Shown here piece after piece: positions 51,001-63,000 of a DNA stretch of 64,000 bases (its first letter is position 1; the number at the start of each line of letters is the position of its first letter). The notes under the pieces are model-generated. The model saw only the letters and a program-made list of their open reading frames with translations, made no database searches and was not told the DNA's origin. The position numbers were made by a program, and so were the translations under genes. Source of the DNA: Apostichopus japonicus (Eukaryota > Echinodermata > Holothuroidea > Aspidochirotida > Stichopodidae); assembly GCF_037975245.1 (NCBI RefSeq), contig NC_092564.1, positions 1,691,984-1,755,983 of the forward strand. Reading direction: 5' to 3'.

Positions 51001-54000
51001 TCTTTAGATGTTATTTCTCGGAAGGCAGCTTTCCTCGGTCTAGATTATTTGCTGGTATTAGTTCGATTCAGTCCAGAGTGTCTAGGTTTATAGCAAATGT
51101 GATAGTGGGAAAGAGAACTGGAGGTTGGTGGGAAGGGGGGGGGGGGTGTTGGTGAGGAGAGATGGATTTAATTTCTTCCTTATGTGGATATACACAACAC
51201 CTGACAGCTTCATTTCAAGCACATATTTCTCTCAACTGAGGGAACTGGATCACAAAAGAATAAATTGCATTCTAAGGCAGGGGTTTTCAGGGGGGTCTGT
51301 AAACAGAACTTCAACCAATGACAATCTTGCGATGCTTAAGGCACTAGATTTGAGCACTTAACAGGCCTACCTGGCACATAACTTAAAAGAATAGTCCAGG
51401 TAAAAATTTCGTTTTGATATGTTACAGAGGATCTAAGCATTCTAGTGAATTTGTTTTGCAAGTCCTATGTACCGTTTTTGAGATATTGACAGTCGAAGTT
51501 ATCCGATACTCTACCTAAAGTGAACTTGAAGCAAACAGGTGTGATGTCATAGTTGAACACTGACAAATAACGTTTTTTACTTTTTTTTATTTTCCAGTCT
51601 AATGATTTGACCTTGGATTGGATAGGGTTACTAGTGTGTCTAAAGGGGATGTGAAGTTTATAAAATACAAATACCTATAATACATTCACATTATGGTTGC
51701 ATTTAATTGTGGAGTATAAAATTAGACGTAAATTTTAAAGGAAAGCAAAACATTATTTATCAGTGTGCAACAATGATGTCACACCTGTTTGCTTCTAGTT
51801 CACTTTTGGTACGAAAGGTGGCAACTTCAACTGTCAATATCTCAAAAACGGTATGTAGGAATTGAATTCAAATTTCACCAGAATGCTTAGATTATGTTCC
51901 TCTTTAACATATCAAAATGAAATTTTGACCTGGACTATTCTTTTAATCTAGGTATGGTGAGTGTTTGAGTTCTAACCAATGCTTTTGCCAGGTCTGCAAT
52001 AAAAGTTAGTTTACAACCCCTGTTCTAGAGTAGTCTGTTCTCGGCAGACTGAAGACTGGTGCTGCTTCATGAATGGTATCACCAAAAGTGTGAAGTCAAT
52101 TACAACTTGATAGAGTTCATGTTAAAAGTTTCGTCCTTTTTCTTCTTTTGTAGTAACACAGCGGTCCTCAGGAGGTGCGGCAAGCGGGGGTGCTGCGGCA
52201 GGTGGAGGTGATGAAACAGACAACAAAACTGTAAGTCAATTCTCCTCTGGTTTGTAAGAATATTAAATTATAAGTTGCTAATATTTTAAGATCTGTCTAA
52301 CATGTAATCATTGTCCAGAGGGAAGCCATTTCATTTCAACCTCAGAGACACAGAATTTGAAGTACTTAGCACATGTAGGATGAACTAATTATACATCTAA
52401 TGAACTTCCATTGTTTAAGTGTTTCGTTACATTTGTTTCGTCGCTGATTGCATTCAAAGCAAAGCAAGAACCCGCAATTGCAAAAATTTGTTAAAATGGT
52501 CTCTGCAGACTTTGAGAGAAGAACGTGACTGCTTCATCTTGAAAAGAGGGTTTTTAGTGACAGGAGAGGACTGCTGTTAGAGACACTAATTCCTGGCTTG
52601 TTTGTTTCATTTTTTTAAATGATAGTCGACCGTTGAATGTGGTTTCCGGTGAATGTGTGGAAGTTAGCTGCTCTCTTCCAGCTCAGGACTAGAACTATCT
52701 ACGTCAGTAAAGACATGCTTCCAATTCATCGTGGATAGGCCTGACATGAGAGTTTGTTGACTAGTTTGATTTGAATATCTGGCCCAAGTCGGTGTACATA
52801 TGTTGAATGCATGTAATATCACCGTGAAAGTGCTAAACAAAGGTTTATAAAGGTTCCACGGCAATGTTTTACCAACAGGTCACAAAATACTAGTTTTGTT
52901 TCTTTCTGGGCTGAGGATGGGAGAAAGGTGGACAGAGTTTAATTCTAGATGGACGACATTGCTATAAATGCCTCTTTTTATTTTTTGGTTTGTTTGAATA
53001 ATTTCCATCATTTCTCTCCCTTGGTGTAATGGTGCATATTGTATCGTCAAGAAAGGAATAGTGCCGTCCTCTTGGTGGTAATTTTTGTCTATTGGGTGTA
53101 AATAAAATAAATGTCAAAAGTCAAAAAACGATTTGGATGTGGAACGAACATCTGCTGCAGTCTTGACCAATTTGTTTTTTTTATAATTAGCATCATTTGT
53201 CTTAGACAGCTTTTTAAGTTAAAACCATCAGGAAACTGCTTTATGTCAGTAGAAATCATTTTGCTAGATCTGTCACTTCATTTAATATTTAAAAAAAAAA
53301 AAAAAGCAAAGCGTCACCCTTCCCCATCCCACCCTTCTCCCAAGAAAACAAAACGTTCTCAAACCTGTTCAGGAAAATATGACATGGAAAGGAGGGGGTG
53401 GTGGGGAAAGTGAGATATCAATTCTAGCTCAACAATTCTAGCCCATCATAAAGCATTATAACTTTGAGTAGGAGTAAAACTTATTCCTTTGCAAGGATAT
53501 TAAGTTTTTCATATACTGTAGATGAGCAGTTGATATGATTAAACATTTAGCTATTTACATTGATATGGAAATGACCATTCCAATATATTTTTTGAGTTTG
53601 TTTTGAAATGAATAATCAGCAATTTTCAAAATGAAGTATTTTCAGTGACAATATTCGCTGACGATTTTCATAGTCTTCTAACAACTCTGGTGATGTGTTT
53701 GGAAGTAGTATTCTGCACAGACAGTGCAATCTATAACTTACAAACTTTCAACTGGTTATTACATTTTTGTTATCTAGATAAAATGCGGAATGAATTTCGA
53801 CTGCCTTCACCATCTTCTAGGTTAATCCACAGGAGTGACACGCAACACATGTGTTATAATGCTTAATATCCTCTCCGCTTCAGCGAAGCGTGTTTTTGTA
53901 CCTCATCTCACTAAACTTTCAGTTTAACCCAACCTGTGTGTATATGCTACTTTGCTTGTGTATTTTCTCCTTGCCTGCTGCCTACATATTTTAGTTTCTT

Positions 54001-57000
54001 TGGGAATCAGCAGTGAAACGGTCCAACAAAAATCAATTTATTTTGAAACCCCACCCTAAGGTGAGCTACACATCATTTTTGTTTTTTATGTGGACCTCAT
54101 TCGACCTCCATTCTGGACTCCATCTCAAGCTTTACTCTTTTCACTGCTAAGTTCCGCTCTATTTGCTAAAATTCATCTTTGCCTTCATCTTTACTGTTTG
54201 GCTTGGTGTGTATGTGTTTGAGTATTTCTATTAGCTTAATTAAAGAGCAAGAAATGCTCTATGGCTCTTAATATTTAACATTTTATCCTTGCACCCATTT
54301 CTCCAACTTTCCAACTGCACTGTGCAGGTCCAGTCTTTATCAGATACTGCCAAAAGTCCAAGAACATGGACAAGTAATTCAGTCTGGACTGAAACAGATT
54401 TAAATGTCTCTTAGTGATAATAATTTTTTGGTCATTATATCACACTTGAAAAAAAAAAACTACATTTGATACCTTTGAAGGATCACTTACAGAAGCCAAT
54501 GGAAGTAGGAGTAGACTTGCCAAGCCTGAATGTTTCAAAATAATTTAGATTTAGATTTTGTCACAAAAAACAGGAAATTAATTCTGGAATCTGTTTGCAA
54601 ATTGTTAGGGTTCTAACATTAGCCAGCAGCAACAGGATGTACCTGTGACTGTCTGTCTGAATGTGTACAGTAAACATTCGTCTAGAGCAACTATAAGCAA
54701 TCCTATATTTACAGAATCTATGGTAAATCTCCTCCTGGGATTAACCTGACTTGTGACATTACAGTTATGACACACAAACCTATGACTGTATTACTGTATA
54801 TGTGTCATTTACTTATGTGTGTGTGTGCGTCACCATGACTACAAGTTTATAAAACATTGACAGCTATTGCTGCTTCCAGACTTATCATCATAATTCATGC
54901 CTTCAGTGTGAGTACTGTACTGTACTCGGACAGAAAGCATTAATATCCCAATAACGTGATTCCTTGCCTACAACTAGTCATGAATTGTGATACAGTACTA
55001 CTAAACTAGAGAGAGAAATTTAGGACTGGAAAATTGTCAGTTTGTAGTGACTTCCATTTCAGGTTTTATCTGTATCCAAACCTTGCTTATACTGCCAGAT
55101 GGTTATAATGTTAAAGAGTATCTCAGGATTCTGTATTTCAAATGTGACTGCTAGGTATTGTGTCATCACATAACACACACACAAGTCATTCATTTCTTCA
55201 GACACATGATAACACACTTTGATAACATGGAAGACTTCATTTGAATAAATTGTGATTCATTGATCTTACACGAGCTATGATATTTAAGTGATTTTCCTCG
55301 CTCTGTATTGGTTTGTGTGCTGCTTCATAGTTTGGCCAGTTTATGTGATTTTGGTGGTGGTTTTACGAATATGACCAAGCTGTTTTTGTTTTTTTTTTTT
55401 TATAATCGTACTGTAACTGATTATCTTTCAAGGGTTTATGTAGGAATAGGTAAAATATTAAATGTGTCTATGGTGAATTTTCTAAATTGAAAATGGACCA
55501 AAACTGTCAATCTGATCAATACTGTATGTTGTATATGGATTTATGGTTCTTACTTCAAACTCCCTATGTGCTATACATCATGCTGAACCATCTTAGTACT
55601 TCTCACCACCCTCTCCCTTCCCCTTTTCCACCTCCCCCTTCTCTCTCTGTAGCAATTTGTAGTAGAAAACTACAAAACTCCCAAAAGAACAGGTCATTCA
55701 TCATGTTTGACTGAAGCTCCTAATATAATCTATGAAGTTATAACACTTACGTATGTCATATTATCGTGATACTAAGTTTGAACAGATACGTAATTTGTCA
55801 AAACTGCTTTTCTTTGGCGTGTTCAAAAAGTCTTTTTTATTCATGATAGTATACATACTATTACTTTTGTTAAATTCATTGTATCTCTTAGAGGCTATTG
55901 CACCCCTACATTTAATGGAGAAGTAAACCCAACCATTGTCTTTATCTCACATGTTTATGAAGAGCAACACCCCTAAAAAAGAGCCGCCCAATAAAATAAG
56001 GGGAAAAATTCATTTTGGATATTGGAGATATTCCTGGCTCAAAATCATGCCAGGTTAACATTGACAATATGTCACAATGCCACTAGGAGGTGAATTCATC
56101 TTGTTTTCCTTAAATTTTCAGTCTTTACATGTTTTCATGATGAAAGTAAGCTGTAAAAATTGTTGCGGATATCAGTACCGTGGCCAGGGAACATGTTCAT
56201 TTAAGCAACAGCATTTGCGAAGTTGAAAAAAAATATATTGAGTAATAACGTTGTACATGTATTCAAGCCGTTTGGGGCTCTGTGATGTCATTTAAGTAGA
56301 GTTGAACCTACAGTACAGCATATGAAGCAACATTTATTAAAATAAATAATATGAAATTAATAAATATATATTACTGTACCTCCCCATAGGGAATTAAATT
56401 TAATATTCCTTGCTGTTTGGTTGAGTTTTTAATAAGCATCTCTATCAATATTTATAAGTTCATCATAATGGTAAGTTGTGCTTCTTCTTTCACCCCAACC
56501 AGCCTCGTTTTTTGAGCATTATTCCAACCAATATCTAATCACATTATTCATTCTTCGTCTAGTACTGTAAACTAAGATACAGAATAAGTGAGTATCACAT
56601 CATGACCTCTTTTGTCTTACATCCTCATCACAACAGTACAGTAAAAGTCCTCACTGATTTTTGTAAAAAACATCTTTTTTTTCAGGGCTACTAGTTTCTG
56701 TCTCCATGATGATATTCCTTTTCACTCCATAGGACCACACAATGATACTCAATTTTAGATTCTGTTCAATTACTAGTACATTATGTTAGTCAGATCAACT
56801 TAAGTTTGATATTTTATGATTTTAACCTTGCTATATTAGTAGAGATAAATAACTGTTAAAATCATTTAACAACATGCATTGTTCCTGTAATGTAAAATAT
56901 GAACTTCCTATATGAGCATTACTTTTACCGAGCCAGACACGTCTAGCTTGGTACTGAGTGGTAGCTAATGAAAGAGCTTGTATTCTGGGCACTCCGTGAA

Positions 57001-60000
57001 ATATGCCAAGTAGCAGTTCTGTTTGTAGTCACTCCCAACTTAGTACACCTCAATTCACTCAATTTTTCCTTTGAGTAAACTTCTGTATTATTTTATCGTT
57101 TTTCATGCCCTTCAGCTGTTTATTTAGCCTAATCACATCATACTTTCAGTCTTTGCTAGTCCTTTGTACTTCTGCAATGAAATTCGTACATGGCAAGACT
57201 ACACTTTTATTTCAAAATCAACAATTTCTGAAGTTTCTGTAGAGGTTAAATATTATCACCCCAAGAGGACATAATAGAAGCTCTTGAAGTATTTTTGGTG
57301 GGTGTGTTGGGAGATGTACTCAGCAAATCCAATTCACAGATGATGTATTGTACATGTACAGTTGATGCCTTCCTTCAGGAATTTCTCAGAAACTTTAGTA
57401 AAAGATAAAGAAAAAAACATTCCAAACATTGATTTATTTGTTACAGTAATTATGGTTTGACTCACACATACAGTACTGTATGTAGCTATAAATCTTCATA
57501 CTCAAATTGTTACCTATTTCAGATATGCATACCTGTACAGAAAGTGTGTATGGACCTACATTATTTGCATTTAAACCTTGGAAGGTGGTTGATTTGTGAC
57601 AATTTTCATCTACAGGTTACCTGTTTTGATATAGACAGATGAATTTTTTTTGTCAGGGAATAATTTATCCAGTAACACATAGCAAAATGCTATGCCAAAT
57701 GGTCACACGGCTACATAAATGCAAAGATGTGTAGACCATTTTGTGCATAGTAATATGGATACCAGTTTTAGTATCCTATGAGAAGCCAAATATACAAACC
57801 ACTAAACTGCTAAAGAAAATGTGAACACTAAATTATAATCTGTTTTTAAATAATAAATTTTATTTGGACAAACGAAAAACTTATGATGGAAAGTTTGCCT
57901 ATAGGTGACCATTTTGTGTGAATCTAGCATATATCTGCATTTCTTTTCTACTGTATCATATCACAAATTATATCATTTACAAACATCTCAGGTATACTCT
58001 CTCTTTGCCTTCTATGTTCTTTGATACCTCAACTTTGTTCATTTTATCAAGTATAACAAAAATACAGGTATCACTCTTACATGATTTTCATCTTTTGTAT
58101 TTTTTTTGTAATTTTTTGTGTATGTAAATTTATCATTCTACATGATTCTTTTAATGGAACATCATACAAGGAATCATTCAAATATTTTCATTGCTCAATT
58201 CAACAAGAAAGCTTGTTGTTATTAGATATTCTGGCCTTGTATTCTCTGTGATACATATCGCTTTGACCTGTCACTTTACTAACAGGTACCAGCTATATAC
58301 TGTACAGTGTGTATTAACACAAGGCTATCTTGTTATGGGCAGATCCCCCTTACAGTTTAGTTTAGTTTAGTAGAAAAAAGGATCAGGAGGGACACTTAAG
58401 TCCCCATCAAGGCAGTACAAGTTTATATATGCACACCAGATGTTATCTGTACATAGGAAGGGATACCCTGTGTTGTGGAAGTTGTTATAGAGCTGCACTA
58501 AGAATAATATGGTCTAGAGGAGCTTATTTCTTGAATAATTGAATTATTTCCTAATAAATGTAAGATTTTATCATAGAGAATATAAATTATGATTACCAAT
58601 ATATGAAAACACCTCTTGAAAGTGGTTCATGCTGGTCTGTAATTGTAACAATTTTACATGCAACCTATTGACATGTATCGCTTGCTGGAAGAGATGACAA
58701 TTAACAGAAAAGCTTAATGTGTTTTTAACATGGAATTTATGTCAAGGTTGATTGGAACTGGTACCCTTACCTTTTTACAATTCAACACTGAGATGATAAA
58801 TCTCACTGATACTGTACATACTGTACTTACTTGCTGTTATTGTGTTCTAGTTGTCATAATATAATAATCTAATTTGGAATCATAGTCAGGTTGAACTCTC
58901 TGAAGATATGAAATGAATCATTGTGGCAAGAGAATATTTTACCAGTTGACGGATACCTCCTGAAAACATAATTAGTTTGAACACTGAAAACCATACTCAG
59001 AAGGATGAAATAAGGCAAAGGATTCTATAGCATAAAATAATATAAGTTTGTGGGACACAGACTTTTGTGGAGAGGGTTGAATGGTTACTTAACTCACTCA
59101 TTTGGAAAAGACAAATGACTGCAAGTATATTAATTAGTTTTGAGGGTTATCAAAATTATGTGTTAATATTACATGGTTTGTTAGTTTCCCTTACTGCTTC
59201 ATATGTTTAAAAACATTTACTGACTCTTCCAATATTGTTCCCTCTTCCCACTTTTGCCCTTTCTCCAGTCACACTGATTTAGTTATTAAAATATTCATAA
59301 TCTTAGAACCTTTCCCTGCAGCAGCTCCAGGATTTCATGACACAAATTGTACAAACAACATTATCTTGAGCTATGATCAATACGTTAAGATGAGGGCTGT
59401 TTGGTGTTCTGTGCCAAGCTGCATATCATCCCTCCCACACCAGATGATAATTTATGCAGATATATGCATCATCGTATAAATTTATCTGTAGAGATGGACA
59501 AAGTCTTATCTTATATTTTGGAATAGGAAAGTCAGCAATCGGTAATTATATTGTTTTTCTGTTTTTATATCTTTTCCTTTTACAGATTGCTAAAAAGGCT
59601 CAAGCCAGAAGAGTCAGTTCGAGTACACAACAGAGGAAACCATCCTCGAGTAGTTCGGCCTCATCTAGTCGTCCTTCTACAGGTGAGAAAAGAATTTCTT
59701 TATCTTTGTGGAAATATAAAAACATAAAAGAAAGACTGAAGGAAATGACTAGGGAATTATCTTTAGATTTTCATTTATCATTTATTTGTTAAAGGTGAAA
59801 GAGAAGAGGATTTTCAGTATATGTAAATCATTGTTCTAGAAAGATTTATGAGGAGGGAGGGGGGTGGGAGGGGGGCATGATGGTATGCACATAACATGTA
59901 GTAGTTTGCAACTCATTTGAGTTGGCAATTGGTTGGCCAAAGTGTTTTTATTAATCATTCTGGTTTTGGAGAAGTTGGCAACTGCTCTGTGTATAACTTG

Positions 60001-63000
60001 ATATCTTAGAAAGAGGAAAAAGGGGGGGGGGAGTGGGGCATGCAACCACATTCAGGTGATTATTGTTGAAGAACTATACAAATATTTCAACATTCATAAT
60101 GATTCTTTCATTTTCCATTCTCTACGACAGGCTCATCTACACCAACCCTTGTTGATAAAGATACCTTTCTTGCAGGCTTTGAAGATGTAGATACAGTTAA
60201 TGTAAGTTCTTCTCAAATGTTACAGAAGGGATCTGCTAGAATTCACATTTGCTGTATACATGTGTGTAATCATGGACCCTTGGCAAAAAGTCTTAAGAAT
60301 TAATTTCAATGACTTCAATGAGAGGGGGAAGTTGATGTCAGTAGAGAAGTACTTTTTGTAAATAGGTTTGGTTTGAAGTTATTGCTGGTTGAGGTAAAGT
60401 ATGCGTCTAGGGTCACAGTGAAAAGCTGTGAACTGGAAGTGTAGTAAGCAAATGTATTTGGCTGTTCTATTCAGATGGAGTCTCCGGAAGTTGTGAATAC
60501 TGGGTAAACAGAGTTTGAAGTGTTATTTCTCCTTTGGGGTGGTGATGGGAGTTGGGAATAGGAGCTGGCTTTATATGAAAAGGAAACAAGAACCATATGT
60601 AAATGAGGACCGAAAGTGAGAAACATGAAGAGAGAGAGAGATAGATATAGGTTGCCTCACCCCTCATTTGGAAAAGACCTCAGAATTGGGCATGTAAACA
60701 AAAAACACTAACCAGGTCATTGTTTGGAAAGGCTTTGTAAGTGAAAGAACCTTTAAAAGGAAAGAAGAATCTTGACTCTCACTGCTCACAACAAAGCATT
60801 TGTCTTTAAATCGACCTCTTTTAAAGTTGAGAAAAGCATAGATTCATAATATGAAGAAACTGAATATAGGATGTTTATTTATCTTTCTAATTTTCTCTTT
60901 TAGGTGGTTGATTGTCTGGCTGTTTGTTTGTTTGTGTTTTTGTTTCTTTCTTTTATTATATCGTCTCACTGAATATAGAATATTTATTTATCTGACCAAT
61001 TCTCTTTCAGGTGTACTCCACGAAGAGTCTTCAGGATGAACTAAACGCAATTTACCAAATGACCAATGATGACAAACATGACTGGGAAGCCAGGGCATTG
61101 GCTGTAAGTTCAGTTTGGTTATAGATCAGTCCATCGTCATACCGTTACTACTACTTTGTGCAAAGATATGATTCATCAACTCCCGTGGAGACCATGCAAA
61201 ACTGCTGTAGTTAGCTTTGTTGTATACAAACATACTGTATATCATCACATAGTTTGGCTTATTATAGTTATGCCTTTCTACACTTTACTCCCCTCTCCAG
61301 CTTAAACGGATGAGGAGCTTGGTTAACAATGGTGCTCAAGATTACGACTGCTTCCTGCCTCTGTTAAGATTGATGGAGGAAGCTCTTGTTCTCTCTGCCA
61401 AGGACCTCAGGTCACAAGTCGTCAAAGAAGCGTGCATTACCTTAGCGTAAGTTACCAGTAATGTTCAGCTCGCAATCTCTGCCTGCGGAAAGATCCAGTC
61501 ATGTTTTATTTTTAACTTTCTCTTATTCCTTGGTATAATTTTTCTATGCCATTATTTCCCCCCATTCTTCAGGAATTTTGTTTTCTCTAAGTGCCTTTGA
61601 AGCGCTTGAAACAGCTTTTGGTGTTTGGTTGGCAGTTTTAGCCAATCCGACCAAGTATTACTCAAAGCAAGATTGCTATTACTGAAACTAAGACACTGTC
61701 TCACATCCCCCACCCCTCCGCCCCACTAACTGGAAGCTAAGGAGGGAATACTTATGTAATAATGATTTGAGAACCTGATGGGTCAGTCTTAGCTTAATCT
61801 CTACCTGAAGGAAATGTAAGAAATAAACTCAAAATAAACTAAACAAGCATGGACAGTAATTACTAATAAGTATGGCAGACATTAAATTATAGTTGAGTTC
61901 ATCCTGTTACTATCCTCGTGAAGAATTAGCGATGGGATTGTTAAGATCCCTGTGATGTTTCAAGTGACATCCCATACTAGGAGACTCGGTGATTTAATCA
62001 GCCATGTTCTCTCTTTCTTCCGACAGGCATTTATCTTGTAAACTAGGTCGCCAGTTTGACCACGCAGCAGAGTCTGTACTTCCTACCTTGTTCCAATTGA
62101 TCCCTAACAGTGCCAAAATCATGGCAATCAGTGGCTGTGTCTGTATTGAATTCATCCTAACGGTAAGTAGTCATTCCGCCAGGAAGCACATCATTTTACA
62201 ACGCTAAATACCAAAAGGCTGGCTGCCTTGTAGCGTTACAATTGGCACGAGGTGGCAAGTTCTATACAGGTTAGCTTACTTTGGCAGTTTTCAACGCTAA
62301 AACCAATAGGCTGGCTGTTTTGTAGCGTTACAATTGGCCTCAGGTGGCAGTTCTATACAGGTTAGCTTAATACTTGGGCAGTGAAAGATCATTTCAGTCC
62401 GAGAGAAATGAAAGAAAGAAAATTTTCCACTTAAATTTGACCAATCAGGGTTATCTCCTACTACCCTCCACTTATTAGGTTTCCAATACTTCAAATGCCT
62501 TCATTTATTCATCCATATTATCACCTATATATCTTACTTTGTCTACCAAGAACGTTCAGGTTAATTGGATCTGTATCTAAGGAAGTGAAAGATTCTAGTG
62601 ACAATGCTATTCGACTGCTCGAACAAAACTAAAACTTGTTCTACCCATTTGGATTTGAAGGAGTTGGCAAAGGATTTGTATAGGACTGATGTATTAGAAA
62701 CTCTGATTCCAGTCACTCATCTGTCAATAGGAGGTCAATGTTTAGGACTGCATTAAGTTAGTACTTTACCAGTCCTTTAACACATCCGTAGCAGTGTGAG
62801 CCAATCTTCAGCAGCAAGGCTGTTGATCTGGTGGACAAACATGCACTCAGTTTATGATTGTCTCATGACCATGTGATGTGTCAAAGTAAATTAGCTATAA
62901 TTTCTTTCCAAGATTGATGGTGTTAACTCAGATGTTACCATGTTAAATATTTTTCATAAGTTATTTGTTTGAAGCTACTATTGTACAGGGTTGAAGAGTT

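Larger units (their letters stand above)
50967..52153 (+). other. CLASP intron 8, distal part, with nested MITEs
   Basis: A G homopolymer lies near 51136-51147. The rest is mostly the nested element pair described at 51278-52022. It ends in ttttcttcttttgtag, a strong acceptor. Confidence 0.7.
52231..59585 (+). other. CLASP intron 9 (7.4 kb), possibly holding a cassette exon
   Basis: The intron has an A homopolymer near 53291-53304, a T homopolymer near 55387-55400 and TTTAGTTTAGTTTAG at about 58359. It also holds a copy of dispersed repeat family A (57655-57830) and a candidate 66-bp cassette exon (53995-54060). I see no other coding sequence. Confidence 0.65.

Noticed and set aside
54328-54373. 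Possible CLASP exon between a good acceptor (actgtgcag) and donor-like ggacaa|gtaatt
   Set aside because: 46 bases long, so it would enter in phase 0 and leave in phase 1 and break the frame into exon 11.
55654-55693. Short interval after an excellent pyrimidine tract (ctctctctgtag) ending acag|gtcatt
   Set aside because: The donor is weak and the 40-base length shifts the reading frame; probably a decoy acceptor.
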